This document shows positions 1-9,286 of a stretch of DNA of 64,000 bases, in pieces (positions within the stretch are counted from its first letter, which is position 1; each line of letters begins with the position of its first letter). The notes beneath the pieces were generated by a model that was given only the letters and a program-made list of their open reading frames with translations, ran no database searches and was not told the DNA's origin. Source of the DNA: Mesaphorura yosii (Eukaryota > Arthropoda > Collembola > Poduromorpha > Tullbergiidae); NCBI GenBank assembly GCA_009869945.1, contig WIXG01000260.1:1-64000 (forward strand), written 5' to 3'. A program made the position numbers and the translations under genes.

Positions 1-516
1 ATCGCTCGTTATTTGGCCAAGAAGTACAACCTGGTGGGAAAGAACGAGTTTGAGTCGCTGAAATGCGACGAGATCGTCGATGCGTTCAAGGACTACGGAC
101 AAAGTAAGTCTCAATAGTAAGCGGTCACACCGTGAACTCGTAGAAAGTTGGCCAATTCATCCTTCGCTCGTTATTTGGCATTTGCAGAGTTTTCCGCTCT
201 GTACCCTTTCCTTTTCTACCCGAATAGTGACCAGACAAAGATGGCCGAGCTTCTGAAGACCATTGTTGAGGTGGATACACCGAAGGAATTGTCTCGATTC
301 AACGCGCTGCTGGAAAAGAACCCGAGTGGGTTTTTCGTCGGAAACAGTCTCACCTGGGCCGACATTCTCGTCGCCGCCGGGCTGACTCAGATCGAGGCCG
401 TCTTCCAGGTGAATGTCCTAAAGGATTTCCCGGCACTCAAGAAGCTCGTGGCGCAGGTGGAGAACTCGCCGGGCATCAAGGAATGGATCGCCAATCGCCC
501 TAAAACTCAATTCTAA
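1..516 (+). CDS. Sigma-class glutathione S-transferase, copy 1 (5' end outside window)
   Basis: Cytosolic glutathione transferase of the sigma (prostaglandin-D-synthase-like) type, which conjugates glutathione to electrophiles or isomerises lipid peroxides. Visible exons are 1-103 and 188-516, joined in phase 1 by a gtaagt...tttgcag intron; the stop is at 514-516. The first bases encode the end of the thioredoxin fold (ARYLAKKYNL, matching the ARYL motif of HPGDS). The rest is the all-helical domain, with the C-terminal signature PGIKEWIANRP. It is a tandem paralogue of the gene at 1349-2276, in the same orientation. Unlike that gene it has no intron at the ILVAAG/LTQ position. The N-terminal catalytic segment lies left of the window, so activity cannot be judged. 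Family assignment is firm; the exact substrate is unknown. Confidence 0.9.
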
Positions 517-554
517 ATTCGGCCCGTTGCGGGTGGAATTCCTTCTTCAAACCA

Positions 555-560
555 AATAAA
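555..560 (+). terminator. Poly(A) signal of GST copy 1
   Basis: AATAAA lies 39 nt after the stop codon, so the 3' UTR is very short. Confidence 0.7.
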
Positions 561-1348
561 TGGCACTCTGATCCTACTTTCATTGAAAATCTGACTTACA
601 TTCCTGTCAATAAACAAAACAAGCTTTATCAAGTCATAAGTCGATTCAGCATTCGGTTGACCTTTGAATGTGATGAGATGAACATCACGATGCTCATTCA
701 AGAGTCACGAAGGCCTCGACCTCGGAGATGTACTGAGACGTAGACGTAAAGTGCTTTACGATAGTTATTCAAGGTCACACTCATACGATTCGCACAATGT
801 TGTATATGTTACATAATTACATTTATCCCTTCATGCTCAATGTCGTGTTATTCGAGCCTCACGACACGAGGCAGAAACAGAAAAGTTGCTTGCTGCGGCT
901 GGTGCGAAAACTTGTGGACTAAAGCAAACTGCAAACAGGTGTCATTTCGTATTTCGAATTTATTTGAGATGTGAAGTGAACTGAACTGCACTCGTACTCG
1001 AACCCAACATTAACTACGAAATAGAAGACAATTAGCGCGTGCAGTGCAGAAGAAGGGCGAGTTTGTGCCTGTACTCAGTGTCCTTTGTACTTGTACTGTC
1101 ATCACTCATGGTCAATTCCCCACAAGCACGTGATTCGTGATTGTGATTGTGTATTTTAGTTTATCATTGCGTTGCTCTTCTGCTCAGTTCAGTAATTTTG
1201 GGTTCATTCCGTGGTTTACGACTTAATTCATAAATCGGACATATATTAGTTGGTTTCTGTAAGCAGTTCGACATTCATCAGGCAGTGAAGCAACGATCGC
1301 AAAGCGGTGCTGGTCGGTAGTGTAGGAATTAATCAGTGATCAGTGACA
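561..1348. other. Spacer between the tandem GST genes, presumed promoter of copy 2
   Basis: I see no coding sequence and no repeat. The stretch must contain the promoter and 5' UTR of GST copy 2, but I cannot point to a convincing TATA box. Confidence 0.5.
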
Positions 1349-2276
1349 ATGCCCCACTACAAGCTCATCAACTCGCACAGTCGAGGCTACGCCGAAATAG
1401 CTCGTCTGATTCTCGCCTACGCCAAAGTCCCCTACGAAGACTATCGTTTCGATTTCAAGATTCTGTCACCCGAACAGAAGCAAGGTAAGACGTCGACGTA
1501 GGCTTCGATGTTGATCGAACCTCGAACGACGCCACGCCAGGTTTTGATTGTTGCTACTGCTTTTCTGCTATCTGCTCCTTCAGAGTTGGGACTGCCTTGG
1601 GGCCAAATCCCTGTGCTGGAGATCGACGGAGTCAAGTATGGACAGTCGCTCGCATGCGCTCGATACCTGGCACGGAAATACGGGCTGACGGGGAAAAACG
1701 AACTGGAGGAGCTGAAGTGCGACGAAATAATCGACTCGTTTCGGGACTTTCAGAGCAGTTAGTCAATGCGTCAATTAATTTGTCAACTTATTAGCTATTA
1801 ACGGTCTGAATCAATGCTCCATTTCAGAGTTTATGCCCGTGTACATGCTGTTCGTGCAAGCTGGTCCGAACGGAGAGGTGGACAAGGCCAAGATGGAGGA
1901 GCTCCTGAAGCCAATCCGCGAAGTGGATGCGCCGAAATTGTTGGCAAGGTTTAATGACATCCTTGAGCAGTCTTCGAGCGGGTATTTTGTGGGTGACGCC
2001 CTCACGTGGACCGACATTTATGTATTCTCTGGTAAGTTCTGAAGTCTTGAGTTCAGAATGACAGAAGTAACAGCAGTAACAGGAAAGATGAAGATTTGGA
2101 GAAGTTACAATTTCCATATTCAATTTCAACTTCCCATAGGTTTCGATCAACTTGAAAAGGTTTTGCAGTTGAAACTCACTGCAAACTTCCCCGCACTGGA
2201 AAAGTTGGTTCAACGTGTCGAGAACCAGCCAGGAATCAAAGAATGGATTGCCACCCGTCCAAATACAAGATTTTAG
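1349..2276 (+). CDS. Sigma-class glutathione S-transferase-like protein, copy 2, catalytic Tyr replaced
   Basis: Four exons, 1349-1484, 1584-1757, 1828-2031 and 2140-2276, with compatible phases (1, 1, 1), give 216 aa, close to the usual 200-210. The ATG opens MPHYKL, the standard start of sigma GSTs. The fold is complete: a thioredoxin-like half with the cis-Pro segment GQIPVLEIDG and QSLACARYLARKYGL, then a helical half ending PGIKEWIATRP. In vertebrate HPGDS the start reads MPNYKLTYFNMRGRAE. Here Tyr8 is Asn, Phe9 is Ser and Arg14 is Tyr, so the residues that activate the glutathione thiol are missing. It may bind ligand or work structurally (as S-crystallins do), or use another residue. 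The last intron (2032-2139) is absent from copy 1. AATAAA at 2386-2391 ends the transcript. Confidence 0.9.
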
Positions 2277-2385
2277 GGGTGCTAGTGCTTTAACTTTCTT
2301 ATACCTATCAATTTTCTGTCCATACGTTAAATAATTTCATAAGTCATAAATGTTGACCTCATTTGTACATTTTTCAGGGATGGCC

Positions 2386-2391
2386 AATAAA
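2386..2391 (+). terminator. Poly(A) signal of GST copy 2
   Basis: AATAAA 110 nt after the stop. The rest of 2277-2765 shows nothing else. Confidence 0.6.
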
Positions 2392-2765
2392 AATTCTGCA
2401 TATAACTCGTTTCTTCGAATTCAGAACTTAGAACTGCTTTCTATTGAAATTCACTGTTCAATAGAAATGACTAATCAAAGTGTAAAATCCTTTTGGAAAG
2501 TTCTACGTGCAAGAATCTATGGAATTCAAGGTCAGTCACTCACGTAGACCAGACCAGACTATCGAATGCTAAAGTGGTGCTTGTGAGATAATCGCAAGTG
2601 GACTGATTAATGATTTTAAGGCGTGTCAAGCAATTGAATGACAAACCGCGTGATTTCGTGATTCGGTGGAAATTCTTATCAGACCAAAGCCAAAGCCAAA
2701 GTACGCATGTTCGCACGTGCCGAATCCGTAACCCGGACTGAACCACGTAACAGAAACTGATAAGC

Positions 2766-2771
2766 TTTATT
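2766..2771 (-). terminator. Poly(A) signal of the secreted Thr/Pro-rich protein gene
   Basis: TTTATT on the + strand (AATAAA on the - strand), 30 nt past the stop of the minus-strand gene. Confidence 0.65.
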
Positions 2772-2800
2772 ACACTTCGAATATCATTCCATTGCTGTCA

Positions 2801-5800
2801 CTATCCAAATGTTCTGTTGGGAGTCGCCGCGGGTCGTCGACACCGGTTGAAGAGCCGATCGATGGGATTGCAGAAGACCGTCGTCAGGATTCCGTTTACG
2901 AGATTGCGCACTGGTTGCGTCGCTCCGATCGCCAGCGACTCGTCCACTATTCCAACGACGTTTCCCGTGCCAACGTTTTGTAGGATTTTGTCGACTTGGC
3001 TAAAGACGTGCTCCGGCGACGGCGTACTGCGTGGGCGTGGAGTTTGCGTCGTCGTGGGGCTCGTGGCTCGGGTGGAAGTGGACACGCTGGCGGGTGCTCT
3101 TGTCGTCGGTGCCGCAGTTGATGGCGGTGCCACTTGAGGAACTACAACAGTTATACTGCTAGGACGGCTAGGAGCCGCAGCCGCAGCCTCCGTCGTCACG
3201 ATCGGCGTTGGTGCGACGGCGCTACCGACGCCGCCTGATGCTTCTTGTTCCTGTCGCTTCCTTTCCATCTCCAGCGCTTGCATAATTAAATACTAAGGAA
3301 CAACGAACAACGTCCAGTTAATTAGGTCTCCCATGGTAAGTACCTGGGGTGTGGGTTGAGTTAGAAATCGAAACCCATACTGAAGGGTAGCCCATGGTCT
3401 ACTGCGGCAGTGTGCTAAATCTTAGAGCTGAGAAATGCATTCTCGATTTTTAGAGCAACATGTAGAGTATGCATGACATTGGGACAATTTTACAATCTTT
3501 CATGTAAGCGTAACACCACAGAGTAACAAAGATAAAATAAACAAAAAGAAAGATCTTACAAAAGGCGCAAATGTAAATTGTTGCGTCGGATACGCTGTTT
3601 GTTGCGATGAGCTTGAGAAGTTGAGGTTCAGTGTGAATTTAGAGTAGAAGTCAACGCGGAGCAAAATAATTTTAAAATGGCAGGCATTGTCAAAGTGTTT
3701 AAGATAATATTGGCAGAGCTAGTTCAGAAGTATGGCGGGGCAGAGGAGCCAACGGTCGAAACCTTGCGGTTTGCACGAGAGCTGCTTCCTAAAGTTGAAG
3801 ATCTGTATTTTGGAAGCAACTACGACGAGGAGGAGACGTTGGATTTTGGTGATGACACTTGTGAAGCTCCACAAAATGAAGGTCAGGCTGATTCTGAAGA
3901 TTCTGAGGAGAGTCAAGGCTCGTCACAAAGTTGGGAACAGATCGAAATTGACAACCAAACATTCACATTGGAGTTTATGAAGAAGGTCGTCAACTTCTAC
4001 GATTCCGTCAAAAAGCAAAAGTTCGAGAAAACCCGAAATCGGTACCCGAGGGTTACACATTCACAATATATCACAAGATTTCGAAGCTACATTGACCAAG
4101 AAGGAACTAAAATGGAGAAGATGAAGGAATTGGAGGCGGCGGTAGCGCAGAAATTCCTCGCAGCAAGGTCAAATTTTCATGCTGTGCATGCGCTGGACTT
4201 GCAACGGTGGGCAATGGCTGAGGCCAGGGAACTGGGCCTTCCATTTGTGGCAAGCAATAATTGGTGCAAATTGTTCAAGAAGAAGAATAGAATTGTGTCC
4301 AGGAAGATTACAAAGTTCGTCTCGAACGTAAATATCAGGGACAGGGACACGATTGAAAGAAGTTCAACGGAATTCGTCGAAAAGATGAGACAAGCAATGC
4401 CTAACTATGAAAAGAATCAAATATTCAACGCAGATCAGTCAGGTAAGTAAATAAGTTCGGTACTGGTGTTTGCGAAAAGAATTCCTTGAGTTGTTTTGAA
4501 CTGATTATGATTTTTAGGTTTCACGTACGAGTTGGAACCAAGGAGAACATTGTCACTGAAGGGTGAGGCGTCAACTTTAGGCTACGTAAAATCAGCCAAG
4601 TTTGTGACACATTCGTACACCATCATGCCGACAATTACATTCGACGGGCAACTTCTTTCCCCAATGTTGCTGTGCCTGCAAGAAGCATCTGGTAGCTTTG
4701 GACCACGAGTGATAAAGGAAATCAAGGAACTGGAAGCCATTCATCGCAACGTGCAGATTACCTGCTCAAAGTCAGGGAAAATGGACAAACAATTGATGAG
4801 GAATTGGGTTGAAAACTGTCTAGCTCCGCATGTGGAGGAAAAATGTTTGCTACTGCTGGATTCTTGGGACGGGCAGAAAGATCCGTCCATTTTTGAGTCT
4901 GTCAATGAGAATTGCGATAGAGCTCTAATTCCGCCTAACACTACATCATTGCTCCAGCCGCTAGATAGGTATTTTTTTAGGCAATATAAAATATTACGTA
5001 AGAAAATATCCGAAAGGATTCAATTGGACGATCTACACATAGATTTGCACAGCAGAAAGAATATTGTCAAGCTTCATTCCTTGATACACAACCAACTTTG
5101 TTCTTCCAAGTTCACTGGCATGATTAGATTTGCTTGGATCAATTGCGGATATGAAAGTCAGGCTAATTATCAATTTGCTAATGTACTCGATATAAATTTC
5201 TTAAACGTTGGATTAGATTGTGAGGTAATGAATTGTGGCGAATCCTCATTCATTCGCTGCAGCCACTGTGACGTTGTCTGCTGTGTGAATCACTTCTTTG
5301 TGGAGTTTCACGCTCATTTTTAAAAATATCACGAACGAACGTCAAATCGTAATGATTTAAAATAAATTGTTTGTTAGTTGGTGTATTGCTGGTTTCAGTG
5401 CAATATAGATCAACATTGTGCAAACTTCAATTGCTCTAAAAATCGAGAATGCATTTCTCAGCTCTAAGATTTAGCACACTGCCGCAGTAGACCATGGGCT
5501 ACCCTCCAGTATGGGTTTCGATTTCTAACTCAACCCACACCCCAGGTACTTACCATGTCCGTCTCTGTCTCGAGCCGGTTTCACTAGATTTCTAGTTTCG
5601 TACCTGTGCAAGCTGCGTTTTAGTCTCCTGTGGAAGGCTCGTGTCATTAGAAGACAGTAATTTGCTCAGGAGCTCCAATTCTTTCAGGTCCAGCGTGCGC
5701 TGAAGTTCAGGATCGAGTTCCAGATCGGCCAGCACCTGTAGAGCATAATTTAGCCATTTTTAAATGTTGGCGTTCATGTTAGTGCTGATCAAGGTTTAAA

Positions 5801-5916
5801 AAAGGAGCTTAGAGAGCTCTTAATGTTTAAGACTTTGGTGCTGACAGTCTGTAATTTTGCACCGTTTATACCTGGACGAAGCCGAATGTGAGGAATGGGA
5901 TCCAAAACAGGAACAT
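2801..5916 (-). CDS. Small secreted Thr/Pro-rich protein of unknown function
   Basis: I do not recognise this protein. Three exons read on the minus strand, 5916-5872, 5735-5604 and 3292-2801, all phase 0, give 222 aa. Exon 1 encodes only MFLFWIPFLTFGFVQ, a clear hydrophobic signal peptide preceded by an in-frame stop. Exon 2 is a Leu/Glu-rich helical stretch (DLELDPELQRTLDLKELELL). Exon 3 has a short charged helix (EMERKRQEQE), then a mucin-like Ala/Pro/Thr/Ser run with many potential O-glycosylation sites, then a hydrophobic C-terminal part with two cysteines (TTVFCNPIDRLFNRC). Intron 2 contains a whole 2.2-kb DNA transposon in the opposite orientation; without it the intron would be about 85 bp. 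The splice sites are cttcgtccag/gtataa, ctctacag/GTG, gcacag/gtacga and ttccttag/TAT. Confidence 0.7.
3332..3458 (+). repeat. Left terminal inverted repeat of the transposon
   Basis: Matches the reverse complement of 5431-5557 at 126 of 127 positions. GTAAGT at 3336-3341 is a consensus 5' splice site reading inward. On the opposite strand the same repeat ends in a pyrimidine-rich stretch and AG (3345-3344), an acceptor-like site. Confidence 0.9.
3677..5323 (+). CDS. DDE transposase, Tc5/pogo-like
   Basis: Two exons, 3677-4442 and 4518-5323 (phase 1; ag/gtaagt...tttttag/G), give 523 aa. There is an acidic N-terminus, then a CENP-B/Tc5-type helix-turn-helix region (about residues 130-220, including LQRWAMAEARELGLPF) that should bind the inverted repeats. 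The catalytic DDE core has D253 in NADQSGF, D370 in LLLLDSWDGQ and D405 in PPNTTSLLQPLDRYFF; the last two are separated by 34 residues, as in Tc1/pogo relatives. The tail has a Cys/His-rich motif (CSHCDVVCCVNHFFVEFHAH) resembling the C-terminal domain of Tc5-type transposases. No internal stop is seen and the three acidic residues are present, so it may be active. The host's own genes nearby do not depend on it. Confidence 0.88.
5431..5557 (-). repeat. Right terminal inverted repeat of the transposon
   Basis: Partner of 3332-3458. Read on the + strand it offers a branch-point-like CTAAC (5525-5529), a C-rich tract and CCCCAG (AG at 5544-5545), which looks like a 3' splice site. Read on the - strand it opens with GTAAGT (5553-5548). 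Confidence 0.9.
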
Positions 5917-6640
5917 TCTTGTGGCCGAGTTTAATAATTAGTCGTAACTACGTTGGAAATTCTCGGATTCTGGGATTCAGCAGCAAGAACAGCTTCATCA
6001 CTTCTTATAAGCTTCACCTGCTCCAGTTTTCCAGAACGCGCATCTGCATCTGCCAATTGATTCGATTTGGTAATATGGTAATTTTTGACTACTGGCGCTG
6101 GCACTTGCACGGCTTGCCTTAATTGCAAATTGCAAATTCCCTTGTAGCCTTCAACCGTGCAGATATTGCAAGCTAGTTCATTGCACCGTTCAATTGAGAT
6201 CAATTCGAAATTCATCCAGTTTGAACTTGAAGTTCAGCATTTCGCCAGAGACGTAGTTTGGACGTCTCTTAACGAATGCTGGCAATTTTAAGCTAGAAAG
6301 CGAAAGCCGGAAGTTTGTCACACTAAAATACTAAAATGAACTGACGAGACATGAGATGCATTAAGTTATCAAGATCCCCTCAAAATTCAGAGGAAAATGG
6401 TGCACTTACGCTGCCAATCTTGAAGCCAAAGCGAGGAACTCAACCTCTAATTATAATTAGCAGCAGTGCGTTCTCTTTCTTAAGCGTCAACGCCAAGAAT
6501 TCAGTGCAACTACAACAAAATGCCATTACCACTTCCCTTTATTCAACATTTCATTAATTGACAAACTCATTAGCGTACTCAGACAACTCGCACTCGCTTC
6601 GTACTACAAAATTGGGTATAAAAAATAAATAAGAGATCGG
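5917..6640. other. Intergenic, presumed promoter of the secreted-protein gene
   Basis: No supported gene. An open frame of 94 codons on the minus strand (6215-5931) has no splice or family support and I treat it as chance. Confidence 0.4.
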
Positions 6641-6646
6641 TTTATT
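6641..6646 (-). terminator. Poly(A) signal of the serine protease homologue gene
   Basis: TTTATT on + (AATAAA on -), about 190 nt past the stop. Confidence 0.55.
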
Positions 6647-6832
6647 GTGTCGTCTCGTAATCGTAATCGCAACTGCTATCGTACTCGTAGTCTAGTCTAA
6701 TGACAGGAAGTGCAGTGAGGGAAAGTGAACGGATTCTGAGCTCAGTTGCAGTTACTTAATGGCTAAATCGCTAATTATTTCATACATTACATAATTACCG
6801 AAAAACGCCGTGTCGCGCCGTCGCCTGCCTGT

Positions 6833-9172
6833 TCAATGCACGATTCCGGTGTTCTGTTGAATCCAAGGCGTGTACTCGGAGATTTTCGCGTACACTCCAG
6901 GCACGTCGACTTCACCGCATCCGACGCCCCACGACACGATGCCTGCAAGGTACCACGTCCCATGCACGTCGCACACGAGACCACCACCGCCATCGCCCTT
7001 GCACGCGTCCTTGTTCTGCTCGCCTCCTGCGCACACGAATCCTTTGTCCAGCGCGAAATCTCGTCCGAGCCTCGTACGCTTCAGCTTCTGCTCGCAGTCA
7101 AAATGGGTCAACACGGGCAGGTCGACTTCCTTCAGCACATTCTGGAATTTGCCCTGCACTCCAAATGCGTCTTTGCCCCATCCGCTCACGAAACAACGCC
7201 GTCCGGCGAAATCGAGGTTGGGCGGCGGGAGGCAAATCGGGCTGATGTGCGGGTGGCGTGGGAATTCGATGCTCGAGGCCAGGCGGAGGATGGCGACGTC
7301 ATTGACGAGGTTCCCAGCGTAGAAATCCGGGTGCGTTATGATCGAGTCCACCTGCGTCTCGACGAACGGGTAGAATTCAGTCTCGTGATTCACGTCCCAC
7401 TCTCCGAGGCGGATCTTCAGTTCGTGGGCGGAGAGCCGCTTGATGCAGTGCGCGGCGGTCAGAATGTGGAACGAGTCGATGAGCGAGCCGGAGCATACGA
7501 AACCGTTGTCCTTCAGGATGGCCACATGCCAGGGGTAGTCGCCAAAGCTCGTCTCACCGTCCACGCCGAATGTGGCCTGGTTTCCACCACTGATGACACG
7601 GCCATTGATGCCCTCCGTCTGGCGCTTGCCACATTGGCCGTACTGCCGCTGAGGCTGCTGAAATCTTCCGTTGTTGTAGTCAACCAGATTGTTGTTGCTC
7701 ACCGAAGCTGAAGCCAGGCCCTGACTTGGATTTGGGCAGCACACAAACCCTGGCTGGCAGTTGCGTGGCTGATTTTGATTGTAGTTCAGTTGTCTGGGTT
7801 CGCTTTCTCCTTCGGCGCCCATTGCCGCGGCGTCGATGGCTGCTGGGTTCAGGAGCCCGCCTTCGAATCCACCTGTATCACGACGTCTTCTGGAGCCCGG
7901 GCCCGAGGAAGCCATTGGAGATTCTGGGATGTCTGACAAAGATGCGGCCTCCGATTCGTCAGTCTCAGTTTCCGTAGAATTCGATTCGATCCCGTGCGCG
8001 TGCCCGTTCTTCAGATTTCGTGGATCAATTCCATAACCGACGAGTCCATTATTTGGGATCCCGACTCCTTGCACTAAGGGGCTGTTTTGAGTTCCGGACT
8101 GCTCGTAGCCGTTGCCGTTAGCGTAGGCTTGACACTGCTGGGCTGGAACACAGATGCAATTTCCGCCAGCTGTGTAAGAAGGAGTCAGCGTCTGCGCCTG
8201 CGGATAATTGCCCAATGCTTTCCCAGCTGGAGTCGCGATAGACAAGGTCGATTTGCCAGCTGCTCCATAGTAGCCATCCAAGTATGGAGCACCGGCGCCA
8301 GCGCCAAGACCAAGGCCGGGCTCGTGGTGGTGAATATGATGATGGATGTGTGTATTGCCTGGCTTTGTGATTGGAAGAAGTTGAGGAGGCGGCGGTCGCC
8401 CGTAGTTTCCGTTTGCGTGTGGTTTAAATCCTGGCGCGGGTCCAGGAAATATTTGTGGGCCGCCTGGTCTTGGAATCAGACCGCCTGAAGAGCCTCCGAA
8501 TCCGAATCCTGAGGATCCGTGTCCGTGTCCAAATTGTGGAGGCGGCACAGGAGGGCCGTAAGCGCCGCCAAGGCCAGGACTGTGGCCGTGGTGGTGTTTT
8601 CCCTTATTCTCCAATGGCACAGCAGGAATCGGGTGTCCAACCGGCTTAATCGCGACGGGCTGCACAAGTTGCACGTGTTTCACAGCCGCGCCTAGTCCGT
8701 GCCCATGGCCGTGATGCCCTCCGAAGCCGCCGTAGCCTCCATCGTCACAGAGTCCAATGCTGCACAGTTTGTCATGAATGAAGCCACGAGCCTCGACCTC
8801 CGACGCGGACACGACCTTCTCCTTGAGAGACGGGTCGGAGAGAAGTTCGTCGAATCGGCTCCCGCTGTCGCTGTCGTTCAGCGCCAGGCCCAATTCTTGA
8901 TAGCTCAGTCTTCGTCCTTCGCGAGTGGCCGAGACGATGGCGTCAATGTCGATGGCCTGACTGCCTCTGCCTTCTGATGGCGATGTCGATGGCCGAATTG
9001 GACTTGATGGAGGCTCCTCTCTCGTGAAGGCGACTGACTCCATTTTCAGATTGTCCTGCCCGTCGTCGTCTGCGTCTGGGAAGAAGGCTTGAGATCTCCC
9101 GAATCTGAACGCGGTGGCGGAGCCGGCGGTGCACACGAGCACGAGGCTTAAGATGGCAAACGTGATCTTCAT
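6833..9172 (-). CDS. Clip-domain serine protease homologue (catalytic Ser replaced by Gly), secreted
   Basis: A single 779-codon exon. The signal peptide is about residues 1-21 (MKITFAILSLVLVCTAGSATA). Residues ~145-330 are low-complexity Gly/His/Pro (HHGHGHG, HIHHHIHHH). A clip-type cysteine set follows (NCICVPAQQC near 340, NCQPGFVCCPNP near 470), interrupted by a long Ser/Glu/Asn-rich insert. The chymotrypsin-fold domain starts near V526. His575 (LTAAHC) and Asp625 (NDVAIL) are present, but the GDSGGP motif reads GDGGGG, so Gly728 stands where the nucleophile should be. It should fold but not cut. Arthropod clip-domain homologues of this kind are haemolymph cofactors in prophenoloxidase activation and clotting; that role is inferred from the family. 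The absence of introns contrasts with every conserved gene around it. A TATA box lies at 9279-9286. Confidence 0.93.
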   Translation of the reverse strand: MKITFAILSLVLVCTAGSATAFRFGRSQAFFPDADDDGQDNLKMESVAFTREEPPSSPIRPSTSPSEGRGSQAIDIDAIVSATREGRRLSYQELGLALNDSDSGSRFDELLSDPSLKEKVVSASEVEARGFIHDKLCSIGLCDDGGYGGFGGHHGHGHGLGAAVKHVQLVQPVAIKPVGHPIPAVPLENKGKHHHGHSPGLGGAYGPPVPPPQFGHGHGSSGFGFGGSSGGLIPRPGGPQIFPGPAPGFKPHANGNYGRPPPPQLLPITKPGNTHIHHHIHHHEPGLGLGAGAGAPYLDGYYGAAGKSTLSIATPAGKALGNYPQAQTLTPSYTAGGNCICVPAQQCQAYANGNGYEQSGTQNSPLVQGVGIPNNGLVGYGIDPRNLKNGHAHGIESNSTETETDESEAASLSDIPESPMASSGPGSRRRRDTGGFEGGLLNPAAIDAAAMGAEGESEPRQLNYNQNQPRNCQPGFVCCPNPSQGLASASVSNNNLVDYNNGRFQQPQRQYGQCGKRQTEGINGRVISGGNQATFGVDGETSFGDYPWHVAILKDNGFVCSGSLIDSFHILTAAHCIKRLSAHELKIRLGEWDVNHETEFYPFVETQVDSIITHPDFYAGNLVNDVAILRLASSIEFPRHPHISPICLPPPNLDFAGRRCFVSGWGKDAFGVQGKFQNVLKEVDLPVLTHFDCEQKLKRTRLGRDFALDKGFVCAGGEQNKDACKGDGGGGLVCDVHGTWYLAGIVSWGVGCGEVDVPGVYAKISEYTPWIQQNTGIVH

Positions 9173-9278
9173 CTTTACTTCGAATTCAGTGAAGTTTACC
9201 TTTGGCGTTTATATTCTTTTGATGTAGTTCAAGAAGAGTTTGCTGAAGTACTGTTGTGGGCTGGGAAGATCGCCGCCG

Positions 9279-9286
9279 TTTTTATA
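9279..9286 (-). promoter_or_regulatory. TATA box of the serine protease homologue gene
   Basis: The minus strand reads gTATAAAAAcgg about 110 nt upstream of the ATG, which leaves room for a ~80-nt unspliced 5' UTR. Tightly regulated secreted immune genes of arthropods often have TATA boxes. Confidence 0.55.

Larger units (their letters stand above)
3332..5557 (+). mobile_element. Tc5/pogo-like DNA transposon, apparently complete
   Basis: A 2226-bp element bounded by 127-bp inverted repeats with one mismatch (position 3383 against its partner). It encodes an open DDE transposase with one intron. It lies in intron 2 of the minus-strand secreted-protein gene, transcribed the other way. Near-identical repeats and an open frame argue for recent insertion. 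The target site is ambiguous. If the outermost 9 bp of each repeat are really target sequence, the element sits on the TA at the centre of a perfect palindrome (catggtaag-TA-cttaccatg) and begins CCTGGGG. If the repeats run to the end of identity, there is no clear target duplication. Confidence 0.85.

Noticed and set aside
5931-6215. 94-codon minus-strand frame next to the secreted-protein gene
   Set aside because: An in-frame stop separates it from the signal-peptide exon, and it has no splice site linking it to that gene.
6836-7711. 291-codon plus-strand open frame
   Set aside because: Antisense shadow of the serine protease homologue; no domains.
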